In this document: piece by piece, positions 22,195 to 36,300 of the stretch
How the letters are laid out: each line of letters starts with the position of its first letter
Position numbering within the stretch: the first letter of the stretch is position 1
DNA from: Daphnia pulex
Taxonomy: Eukaryota > Arthropoda > Branchiopoda > Diplostraca > Daphniidae
DNA: 64,000 nucleotides
Assembly (NCBI RefSeq): GCF_021134715.1
Contig: NC_060022.1
Location: 4,345,001-4,409,000, forward strand
Direction: 5' to 3'
Position numbers and translations under genes: made by a program
The notes under the pieces: generated by a model
What the model saw: only the letters and a program-made list of their open reading frames with translations
What the model was told of the DNA's origin: nothing
Database searches by the model: none

Positions 22195-24200
22195 GCCCAG
22201 CCTGTATGATGCATTGGCTGCCAAAATGGAGTAAAGTGCCACCAATCTGAACCATTATTAAGGCCTTATGAGTTGGTCTTTTGTTAAATTCGGGCAGCTT
22301 ACCGTTTTTTTTAGATCCCAACAAAATTCTTTGAAAAAATGTCCGTACATATATCTATTTTTATTGGAGATATTGCAATTGTAATTTAAATAAAGAAAGT
22401 TAAAAATCGTTGGTACAATCTGGTCTTTAATTCTTTTAGATTCCGCAATCAATAACAAAAATAAACATATTTCCACAGGTTCTGTGTCGCATTAAAAAGA
22501 GTATACTATATTCAATAGAAAAAGCCAAAACCTTTCCAGAAATATAACGCTCGAATTATTCCAATGAATATTCTGTTTCATCAAAGTTTTAAGTGAGGAT
22601 TTCCCTCAATAACAAATTGGAACTCATTTACATTGAATCTTAAAATATGCGCAAATGATATATTATTTCTGCAAACGTCCTTGGTTTATTGGATTCATGT
22701 TTATGTTCCCCTTCTCATTGAAGGAAATGTTGCATGAGAAATGAGATAATGAAATTCAAAATTTTATTTTATCCTTGTTGTCCATAGACCCAGAAGACCT
22801 GCGGCTGTCCAACCCTGCCACTTGAAACACATAGCAATCACTTGCTCCGGCCGCAAACTTTCCATCCCCCAGATAAAAAAACTGGGGCGAGATTGCGAGA
22901 AAAATTGGTCTGCATTCCAATTTGCCAAAAAAAGGTTTCTAGTACTACTTTGTGACGAGCACATTTTTTTTGTTCAACTGTTATGTGTACTAAAGCAAAA
23001 TATGTTTTATGTATCCCCGAATTCTGTTGTTTAGCCTACATCTGCTTTTTCTTGAATAGGTGGACGTGGTGATCTAAAAGATTTAAAGAATTTTCTAATG
23101 ATCGCTCTTTCATTTATTGAGCTTATATTAACCGACAAGAAATGCTGAAAAATAACTCAAAAAATGAAATATCAATTGTTTTCTTCGCAGGGTCTTCAAA
23201 AACAAGGTATTCTGGGCATTTTAGAGAGTAGGTATAAACTGTTTTGAGGTCGGACAGTCAGCTCCTATATAGTTTAATTAGAATAAGGAAGAATTTTAAA
23301 TTTAAAAGAGAGTCAGGCTGCTGGTGGCTATATACGCAGTCCACTCAGCAAAATAAATTCCCCGAACTATTGGTGCGTCTTTTCATCACTTAATAGTATA
23401 TGCCTTTGTTCATTTTCCCAAAACGTAAAAAAGATTTCACTTTTATGTATAGCTCTAAATGCCTCAGGTATTCCCGGTGGTATTTCCCTAGATCACATCA
23501 ACCACCTGCTGGATTTCATTTTTTTCCTTTCGCTATAAGGCCTATAACTGATATTTCCGTAATATAGCGGTATGAAATTTTAAAGCAGTGGTCTTTTCTT
23601 ACTATAGGACTCAGAGAGTTTATAAGAGCACTGTTTAGCTTTTACATATCTGTTTGCACTTAATTAGAAATAGTAACGCGTCGAAGAATCAGTGGTTATA
23701 AGGTGATTAAGGTATGTAATAGCAAAGATAATAATATTGATTGGAGGAAGATATAAGACTAGATTTGAAGGAATACTATACTATTTTCGGTAATATGTCA
23801 GTCTCAAAGTCTTTGAGACTGACATATTACCAAACTGCTCAAAGAACAGACTGACAAAAAGCCTTTTTCTTTGCTTATTATAACAAGAACATCAAAGTAT
23901 AAGGAAAATATTACTCCTTCATTCAACTAAAAAAATTTAGGATACAACATAAATAGCAACATGCATCATTGAAGATTTAACTCCAAGTAAAAGAGAAATG
24001 GTGTCAACTCAGAAAAAAGATCTATGATGCTTGGTCTTTTTCGTGCTGTGTTATTTCTACACTTTCTTTCCTTTCTCTACAGTTAAGATTTCTACTTTTA
24101 TCCATGTGTACACCCAGTTTATCGTCTACCTCGTCCCACTCTCATCTTCACCCGTGGGTTACGTCACTTCTTTCACATTTCCTAGACGCCTGCACGCATG
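22195..24200. other. Spacer between collagens 2 and 3
   Basis: AT-rich, with no gene seen. It contains the collagen 2 polyadenylation signal and the perfect palindrome listed separately at 23789-23831. Confidence 0.5.
23789..23831. repeat. Perfect 43-nt palindrome
   Basis: Two 21-nt arms, perfectly complementary, flank a single T at 23810. The left arm begins GGTAATATGTCAG and the right arm ends CTGACATATTACC. Cruciform or hairpin formation is sterically possible only by opening some central pairs. No coding sequence surrounds it. Confidence 0.9.
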
Positions 24201-24240
24201 TTTAAAAGGCGGGATCTCTGCAGTCTATGGTCAGTGTTGT
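24201..24240 (+). promoter_or_regulatory. Core promoter of collagen 3
   Basis: TTTAAAAG at 24201-24208 lies 32 bp before the A (24233) of TCAGTGTTG. The UTR exon runs 24233-24274 (donor AAAG/gtaaca), and a second UTR exon from 24504 includes the ATG. The sequence around it closely matches the collagen 1 promoter. Confidence 0.7.
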
Positions 24241-24547
24241 GTTGGCAGTGATCGAAGAAACATCTTAAGAAAAGGTAACAATTGGTGGAAACAAAACGAT
24301 TCTTACTCAAAGGCTTCAATCAGAAACTCATATCATAATGTATGATGCATGGTCTCATATGTAGTGCTATTGAGTCATGATTCATTCAATCTCAATTATT
24401 TCCAGACTTAAATGTGTATCATGTTAAGATTTATTCAAACCATTGATAATCCTAAAAACGAAAACTTTGAATTCTGATTATTCGATTCCTTCTGATTATG
24501 CAGTCGACCCTGTCACTCAAGACGCTAATTGAGAAGACTATATAGCC

Positions 24548-26415
24548 ATGAAGGCAGTAGTAAGTTTTATTAGACATTTAAAATAAGGCAGTTTACATCA
24601 TCAACGTAATCAATTCCTTGTCGTTAGGCTATCCTCCCCTTTTTGGTTGCAGCGGCATTTGCTGCTCCACAGTACGGTCCTACTCCACAGACTGTTGAGG
24701 CTTCTCAACAAGTTTCCTTTGACCAATGGGCATCCTTGAATCCAGTCGAGCTTACTGCTACCCAGTATGAACCTGCTGCTCCTCAGTTTGTTGAGGTGGC
24801 TCCACAAATCTCGTCTCAACAATGGGGGACACAAAATAACGGACTCCAGACCGAACAAAGACCTCAAATTGAAGAAATCCAAAGACAATGGGAAAAATTC
24901 ATCGAGTAATTACGAAATTGACAAACAATAACATAAGTTTCCGAACTATGGCTAACAAGAGATTGGACGGCTTGTCAGGTACTTGCCTTGGCTCAAGGGA
25001 CCTGCCGGCCCACCTGGCCCACAAGGATCTCCTGGATCAGATGGAGGTGCTATTGGAGGAGGATTCGGACAGTCCCAACAGAGCACAGTAGTCGGACCAC
25101 CAGGACCACCTGGACCACCAGGACCTGTTGGACCGAAGGGAGAAACTGGAAATGCTGGAAATCCAGGAACACCTGGAGGACCCGGGCCTGTTGGCCCTGC
25201 CGGACTCAATGGTGGACCTGGTGGACCTGGACCAGCAGGCGAACGTGGTTCTAATGGAGCTCCCGGCGCTCCTGGCGGACCTGGTTTCCCTGGAGCTAAG
25301 GGAGAAGCTGGATTTAACGGAGCACCTGGTCTCAATGGAGGTCCAGGATCCCCTGGCAGAGACGGCTTTAATGGATCACCTGGATTAGCTGGACCCAAGG
25401 GTCAACCTGGCTCACCCGGAGTAACTTTGCCCTCAAATCAACCTGGACCTGCCGGTGCTCCTGGCTTACCTGGTAAAGATGGAGCTCCAGGTTTCAATGG
25501 CGGCCCCGGACCCGTTGGCCCTGTTGGTCCAGCTGGCCCAGTCGGACCTGTTGGAAGACCTGGTGGAAATGGTTTCCCGGGAGGACCTGGCCCTAAAGGT
25601 GAAGCTGGAAGTCCTGGTTTCCCAGGTGGTCCTGGCAGAGATGGACAACCCGGTGCTCCAAGCAGGCAACCTGGACCAGTTGGACCCCAAGGACCTGCTG
25701 GTTCCCCTGGCTTCAATGGCGCTCCCGGAAAAGATGGTTTCCCTGGCGGACCCGGAGCTCCAGGCAAAGACGGACTACCAGGCGGACCAGGTTTCCCAGG
25801 TAGCTACTTTTATTCCATTTATTAATTTCAAAATTATTCTATTTAAACTTTGACAAAAAAAAACTTCTTACCACTTCATTTTATCTAGGCGGCCCCGGAC
25901 AACCAGGCAGACCCGGCAAAGATGGATTCAACGGAGCTCCAGGAGCTGCTGGCTTTCCAGGCGGACCTGGACCAGCTGGACCTCAAGGCAAACCCGGTGC
26001 TCCAGGTTTCAATGGCGGCCCAGGACCGGCTGGACCCGTTGGACCGATTGGTGGCCCCGGACCTCAAGGTAAACCAGGTTCACCTGGCTTCCCGGGTGGA
26101 CCAGGACCTCAAGGACCACAAGGAGGCCCCGGACCCCAAGGAGGTCCAGGTCCAGCTGGTCAAAATGGAGCACCCGGTGGCCCTGGACAACCTGGACCAG
26201 CTGGACAACCCGGTGCAGCTGGCAGTATAAGCACAATTTCAGCTCCAGCTTACCCAACCCAATCAGTCGAGCAACCTTCTCATCACGCTGTATTTGAGGA
26301 ACCTTCCCCATTCCATACCCCATCACAAACGTCTTGGTCAGCTCCCATTCAGTCTACGTGGACACCTTCAGCCGAGTCCTCATTCCAGCCACTTCAGTCC
26401 GCTTACGGACGATAG
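24548..26415 (+). CDS. Short secreted collagen 3
   Basis: 545 aa. Exons: 24548-24559, 24628-24905, 24979-25799, 25889-26415; all phases match. The signal peptide is [21 protein letters not shown]. The N-terminal domain has an extra [14 protein letters not shown] stretch before [21 protein letters not shown]. The Gly-X-Y domain is nearly superimposable on collagen 1, including [10 protein letters not shown] and the long 3' exon. The C-terminal tail is different ([13 protein letters not shown]) but returns to the same [10 protein letters not shown] end. The small 45-bp exon of collagen 1 has no counterpart as a separate exon here. Confidence 0.92.
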
Positions 26416-29400
26416 ATTTTCTCAGATTCTACTTTAGGTGATCATCAACATTAAAAAGAAAACTATATTTCTAAACGCTATACATTTTTCACCCTCGTCA
26501 TCGCAAAGCGATGGTAATTTCATATTCACTTCACTTGCAACAGTTGGTTGATGTAAACAGAAAGATTTTAATTGCTTTAAATACAAAATGCACATTCGTA
26601 ACGAAACAATTGTAACAAATTATTTCTTAATACTATTCCAATTCCATTTTTCCTGTTTTATTTTACACGTTTCAAATTTATCTATGTGCTGAGTGGTTTA
26701 GAATTAATAGAAAGGGAAAGTAGAATATTTCCTTGGATTATTAGAGATGAATAGTTGATTGCAAGAAGAGAAAAGACTTTTAGTCCTTTTAGTTGACATT
26801 TATTGCTAATAAATCAATTGCAAGGAAAGTCAATGGAAATATGCTCTTTTGTCTTTTTCAGAGAAAGAGAAATTATTGTCAATCGCGGTAAATCGTCAAA
26901 ACTTATACGTCTGCAAAAGTAATAAATTTATAGGAGAAAGTCACCTATTCAATTAACCGTAAATAAAATTTGCTTTTTTGTCACGCTCTGTTTGCCGATT
27001 CGGTACAAGTTAACAGCTATTTGTTAGTAAAAATGTTCGAAATATAGAACCTCTTTCACTGTTAAATAATCACATCAAAAGTGAAAGACTGGAGTATCTG
27101 TTGTAATTTTTGGACTGCAATTCTATAGGGTCAGTGGTTCAAAGCTTGGAATAGTGAAAAACTGTCACGCGGTATGTAATTTTCCCCTCACTTGTTGCTA
27201 CACAATTGTCTTGTGTTTATGTTGTCGTTACTATACAATAAGTGTTCTCTAAAATGTCGACCTATAAAAATGCATCGTAAAATTTAAAATTAACAGAAAC
27301 ATGCTGTTTCAAATCGAAATACGGTGACCATTACAACCCATTATGACTTACTAATGACTAATATCTATATAACTTCACGAAGAATAATTATTTTAAACGT
27401 TCTTTTTCCATCGTAGAGGCTTTCATTCCTCATGCCGGGTTGCTGACAGTAGAACTCTCCAAAGATATACGGTCGCCATACCGCTTATTAAAAAAAAATA
27501 TGCAGCATATCAAGGCCGTCATTACATTTTTTTTTAGTCCGAAAGGGAATAGGATGCAACCGCCATGAACCGGCGCCCGTTGGGGGCAAGCCTTACGTAA
27601 CAAGGCAATCCTTTTCAACCGGAACGAAATGTATTGTGCTGTTCAAGATTCAGTACGTAGATTATGAAATATCTGGTGTTCAAAGTGAAAGAATTTTTAC
27701 TTTCTTCGTTGATTGTTTGTTTTTTTTGTCTTTTATCTGATCCGTCCGCTGCTGGATCGCCTTTCCCACATAAAATCAAACTCATAGCCTGCGGTTTTGT
27801 TGTCCCACGTTAGTAACAGAACTAAAACTTCGTACAAGTTTACGTGATTTTGAGACATGTCATGCGGCGGATGCCCTAGATCCGTTAAGTTATTATATTA
27901 TATCTCTTGGCGATCAAACTATAGACACGGATTTTACAGTTAAAGAAACAGTACTAAAAGTGTCTGTTACTGCTGTGTAGCTTACAGGTATTTGAATAAT
28001 TTAATCAGCTTTGAAAACTTTTATTGGATGGCTTAACACCCCTAATAAAATTGGAAAAAATTAATAACGCGCGCATGATGCGCTTTATAACTAGCCGTTT
28101 CTGCATCCTTTATTAACAGAAATTCGTTGGCCGGTTTGACTGTTGACTGTTTGACACGGCAAATCTAACCTTTAAATGTTTATCAGCATTCCAAGAATAA
28201 GGTAACTTTAAACTTCTAAATACGCTTTATATTATAATATACGAGCGTGTCTTTAGTTGTCGAATGTTGAGTGATCAGCAGCATATGGCGGACTGGAACT
28301 GGCTCACTAAAGTGTAACGTCTCTCTCTCTTTTTTTTTGTCGGACATTGGCCATTCACATAACTGTTATAATTTCGTGACTAGTTGAATTACACAAAAGA
28401 AAATGGCATGGTAGACCGATGAAAGCAGTGGAACGACTAATAGTAGTTTCTGAGGTATGCAATTATATGAGTCGGAGCTGTTTCAATGCCTCTTTTTTAA
28501 GGGAAAGGCAAGCTGAGATAAGAATCCTTTGCACAGATTGTCACATTTATCTCGCTGACTCATTTCACCCAGATTTCTCTCTCAATTAGATTTCGAAAGA
28601 AATATATTGCATGGACGCTGTAAAAAAGATGTGTACATATATACCCTACGGACACTATACAGACGTAACCTATATTTACTGTGCCACTAGTATCATTTTG
28701 AAACCTTTTATGTTTCTGCCAGATTAAACTTAATCGGGGCCAACAGGTTTAAGTTTTCAAATCCCTTTCGAGGTTTATCTTGAAATAAATCTATTGAAAT
28801 CAATTTACGTAAAACATATAATCCATCACCAGTCGATGCGGATTGATAACGTTCGTATCCCACATCATAATAATAGCCTGAATTTTATATCTAATGATTG
28901 TAATGTATTTATTTATTAATATAAGAAATGTAATGTATTCATTTATTAATATAACAAATCAAGCGGATTTATAATAAAGTTTTATATTTAAATCTTTAAG
29001 TAGTGCGAAGGGTAACAGATAGCGCTCTTGTTCGTGGAGCAGAGTACAGTCGGAAAATCATCTTCGCATCAGCAGGTATAACGGTAAACGGGTTGCACGC
29101 CTGCTGGATACTGAATAGTTCAGAATACGTAATACAAGCAGTCCTGCTGTGCTGCTTTGCTCTGTTAAGAAGTGCATCTCGAAAACTAAAGTCGTCCCAT
29201 TTTTTACAATCCTGATAATTGAGCGACATACATGTAGCATTTACCTATGTGTAAATTTAGTCGATGTGTAACTTGCGGTAACTTGCTGCTATACGTGTCG
29301 TCGTATGGTCTTTATCTATAGTGGCAATCAATCTTTATCCTGAATAAGAATCTTGTCAGATTATTGCTCCGAGAATAAGATTATATAAAGGACACTGTTT

Positions 29401-30170
29401 TGCCGGGAGCCAATAGCAACATAGCTTCAGTTCCACGTCTGATCACGTCGCGAGCGAGAGAACATGGCGCATCTCATTGCCAGCAGCAGCGACCTGTTGC
29501 CGAAAATTTCGTTCGTTCAGCATGCTAATCAAATTCGCATCAATTTTCTTATTCGCCTGCATTTTGTTTTTTATCGAGCGCAGTAAGAAGTGCGTATCTA
29601 AGTGTATTTCAACTTGTTTGCGTTTTACCGTTCGATCCGCAAAAAACAACTATTGTAGCTTGTTTTTTTTTTACGTTGAAAAGGCGCTTAACTGAATTCT
29701 CGATGTACTGCAGTTATTATAGACGTCGTGTTTAGTACCTTAATTACAGTTATCCGTCCAAATCTTTTTGAATGAAAAAAAATAAAATCCAAAGAAAAAC
29801 TAACAAAGAATAACAAAAAAGAAAGAAAGAAAGAAACTATTACTAACACGAAACACAATTTCATTTTTTTTTTCAAGGTCTTCACTTTTAAAAAGATGTG
29901 CGGTTTCGCCATGTGAGAGCCTCAATGCTGATAGGTTACAAATAAAAGCCGCGGTGAGCATTGTTTACTTACTTCCTGATTCACGTCACCTGCTCTCTCT
30001 ACATATTCTATTCCCTCTCTGTATAGCTTATGCTGGGGACTATCGCTCCAGGTGGAATCCCCTCACCCATCCGCTGATCGCCTTGTTCTTCGGGACAATC
30101 AGCGTTTATTTCAAAGGTGTATACTAAGGCGTCGCGGGAATTTCATCTCCTCATCGTATGGCGTCACCTA
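26416..30170. other. Spacer between collagens 3 and 4
   Basis: 3.75 kb without a convincing gene. It holds two imperfect 30-bp direct repeats at about 28899-28958 and a frame-disrupted open stretch at 27736-27980 that I cannot assign to a family. Elsewhere it is AT-rich and unremarkable. Confidence 0.5.
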
Positions 30171-30171
30171 C

Positions 30172-30257
30172 TTAAACGACCGATGGTCTCTCAGCCCTAG
30201 TCAGTGCCCAACTGCAGGCAGTTCGTGGTGCAACATCGCATTCGTTTCCTGGTGGAG
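30172..30257 (+). promoter_or_regulatory. Core promoter and 5' UTR exon of collagen 4
   Basis: A weaker TTAAAC box (from 30172) lies 31 bp before the A (30203) of TCAGTG. The UTR exon 30203-30257 ends at a GAG/gtaggt donor. The next exon begins at 31063 after an 805-bp intron and contains the ATG at 31144. Confidence 0.6.
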
Positions 30258-31143
30258 GTAGGTAATTCAGTTTGGCTACCAAACACCTCAAAGTGTGCAG
30301 GGAAGATTTTCGTGTCGTGCCCGTGCCGTATCGTATAGTGTCTCACTTGTAGGATTACATTTTCTGCGCATTGAATCAGTAAATAAGCTAAGAGATATCA
30401 TTTTATTTTCAAACGAATATAGGTTTGTTAGATAGGATGGTTAGAATATTTGCATGTTTGTAAATTTCCCTTAGATGTGTTAATCACAAGTGGTTTTCAT
30501 GACGTCTATCTTATCACATATATCATAGAAGGTCATTGGACTGAAAGGTTTATTCGCGATATACTTGTCAAACAAGAACACTGCCGCAGTGCCGCCCTGG
30601 CTGGTCAACGGTAAGCCGCACAATATTCAAGTTGGGCAAATCGCCAAGAATTTGGTTTCGATTTTTCGAAATTCTCACGGTACCTTGAAATGATTTGTTA
30701 ACCAGCAAGAACCAATGTTGCGGCTTTTTATTTGCGCGTCGGTAATATTTGATGCATTTTTCATTTCAGAACTACAAGTGCGCACAGTAAGATGTTAAGT
30801 CAAGTGATGATGATGGTATTTTGTCTCTCGCCAGCATGGTCTATTTCACATCGAGGTTCTGCGATTTACGCATGAATAGAAAAGAGGTCAAAACGACGTT
30901 TGGATGCTATAATCGTGATTCCAACACGTCTTTTACTTATATATATAGCCTATATAGCTTACAGCGCACCGCAAGGCACTGAAAACGTTATGTGTCCCAC
31001 TCAACGGTTGTTCCAATTTACCCTCTGGTACTAAATAGGTTTTCCCTTTGTAACTTTTGCAGGCGAAACTTATTAACCTACTACCACTGGTTCAACACTT
31101 CCATTGACCACCAAACCTACTGATGTGTGTTAAAGTGTCTACC

Positions 31144-33332
<2,189 letters not shown>

Positions 33333-36300
33333 TTAACGGATTTTTTGTTTGTGTTTTTAATTCCCTGTTTAAGTCTGATGGCTCGTTGATCAAGTCCTTT
33401 GGCCTTTCTCGTCTGTTATTAAGAGTTCGAAATTGTTCCCATTGAGTAATTTTTTAAATTTGTTTGAACCACTCTCGATTGAAAAACCATCTAAGAGTAA
33501 GACAAAGTATTTATATATGTATTTATAGAATGCCCCAAAACAACTCATTACTTTGTTATTTTCATGTTATTTATTTGTCGTTGCGAATACTAAATCTATT
33601 TATTTGATTCTGCCAAAATGAAATTGATATTTTCTCTTTTATAGCTATTCGTTTTGCTGTAATGCGCAATAGATGGGGAAACATGTGGAAGAGGGGAAGG
33701 GAGTAAATTCTAAAAGTTACTTTTCTAATTCTTGCGTTTATCGCATTTTGCATAAACCATCGACACAATCGCAAAGGTAAAGAAATCCAGCTACGATTCG
33801 TTTTGGAGAAAACTTTCTGGAAAGTATATACATGTTAGCTTAGAGTGGCTTTTGAGTTGACCATTTACATACTTGGCAATCTGACATTATTCTAACCGAT
33901 ACCGTATTGGGCTTGGTATTGGGAATCCCGAAAACAAAAATGGGCAAACATACCGTACTCGCGAAAGCTGGCGATTTTTATTCGGGAAATACCCCTATTA
34001 AGTTATTAGACTTTATCTCGGAGAGGATGTTGACCTTTCTCCTTACAAGGACAATTTGAACCGTGTCGAAACCACCAGACTTCTTCTTTTATGGGAAAGC
34101 TTGAAATTTTATGGCTAAGTTTCCGTCTGGGTTGCGTTAGTTTTAAGGTTAGCCGAATAATTATTTTGCCCCGAAATGTTCATTATAATTTTTATTAGAA
34201 TGCATGGGAAGCTCATTTACACTTCAAAGATCTGATCACGGGAGTAACGCAAATAAAATAATTGATATAAAATACCGAGTAAAATACTATTTACGCGTAG
34301 TAGCTGGCCATGCAAGCAGAATATTGTGCTCCAACTCTCCATATAAAATAAAATTGGAGAAGGTAAATAGAGTTTTATCTTTTTACACCCATGGGAATTA
34401 TTTAAAAAAATGGCAAAACGTCTCGTGTAAAAGCCGAAGAATATACGAAGTCAAAAAGAGAAACTTTAATAGTCTTAATTTTTTTTTTAACTATAGAGAA
34501 TTGTAATAAGTTATCTTTATATTAAACCAGAGTTGAAAAAACTTTCCCCATAAATTTTTTTTTGGCGGGGGTCTTACCGGGGAATTTTATACCAAAAAGA
34601 AATGTTATTGTTTTCAACTAAAAATTATTCGGTTATGGTTTTGAGCGGTGTGTATTTTTATTTGGGAGTTTGATTTGTTATCATTTTTATTTCTATCGAT
34701 ATCTTATTAATCGTATCTGTACGTAACTGTAAGCATGCTGATTAGATTCGTCTGCTTTCCTCTAGTTTCAAGACGATGAAGCATATGCCCATAAAGTTTG
34801 AGATTATTTATTAGTAAAAAATGGAGCGATAACTCCTTTGAAAACTAAATACATGGCTGAATGAAATGAAAAAAAAAAACAAAACAAGAACAAATCAAAT
34901 TATGAAAATGTGATCGTTTCGTGTGAAGTGTCTGGTGTCGCGTTTCCTCATGCCCTCGACTCGATGCTTTTTGGCCTTTTTGGCGGGTAAATAAAATAAG
35001 AATAGAAATGCAATGATTTTATGGGTGCTTTTAAATAATAAATTTAAATCTGTTCTAATTTTGTGAAATGTTAGTTCCTGACTAGCATTTATTGTGTAAT
35101 TGCACTGTTGATGCATTGCAAATTGCTGTGTAACCTTTTTTCTTTTGTGCAGATTTGAGGCCAGAGCCAGCCATCGTAACAAAAAGATGTACAAGTTTGC
35201 TTGTGCTGAGTCTGACGTCAGTCTGTCTGTCTCCCCTGGCACCCACCAACAATCCTAGTGTCATTGCTTGGGTAATGATTTTTAACTTACTTTTATCAAC
35301 CCGTGACCTGCTAGTTTTTTACTAATGCACATCTTCCCTGAATGCAGTGTATCACATGAGGATCTTCAATTATGCTGTTAGTTAATACTAATAAAGAGTT
35401 AACCCGCTGTCTCATTTTCAACTTTTCCCTAGACTTTTGTTGTTCTGTCATTTCGTAATCCAATTTTGTTATTTCTATTTAGATAAACAGCATCCCTTTT
35501 CATTGGAGTTATTACCGTATTTCTTCTTCCCCTTTCTTTAAATGTTCTCGTGTATGCCCATGAGAGTGTGGGTGTATTCACGAGGACCTCCTTTTTACCC
35601 TATCCCGTCTGGTGGTGTAATTGAACTCTTCAGCGGATGGATGGAGCAACTGTGGATGCCTGGCTGTATTTCCCAGGCAAAAAGGTAGGACACAATTCTT
35701 CTTTTATGACAATTTTCGGTGGGATTGATTATAAATCGTTACGTAGTCACGAAGTACGTGAATTCCCGAGCTAGGCGGTTTACTGCAACTATTTTCTCTC
35801 TCTATTTTGTTTTTTATCAGTCAGGATTCACTAAAAATCTCATTTGTCAAACAACTGCAGATCAGGCTTGTTTTTGTACCTCACAACTTTTTTTGTGGGT
35901 AACCATCACATTTGAAAATGTTTAAACTTTAAACACTTCAAGCAAAGTGCAACAAGACAATTTTGAATTTTTTGATCAAGAGGGACCTGCCGCCACACCG
36001 GCACCTCCTCGTTAAGAGGAGCGGCCTCGGTGATTTTGTATCCGCTATTCCATCTTCATTCTGATTTATAGGCTCTTCTTTTGTTAGTACAGACCTATTA
36101 TGTATACTCATTTCATATTTTCAATGAAACACATGAATGACGCATACCAGTAAGCCAACAAGAATTAAAAATTGATGCGAACTAATTGATAAATTAATAA
36201 AATGAGCGCAGCTTATTTGAATTGTTCAAATGAGAAACTAAAGCTCATTAACTCTAGTCCTATATTATATCCAGCAACCTTGTCGGTATGATTTTTTCCT

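Noticed and set aside
23789..23831. Rho-independent-type terminator at the palindrome
   Set aside because: The window is eukaryotic, the stem lacks a GC core and U-tract, and no gene ends nearby.
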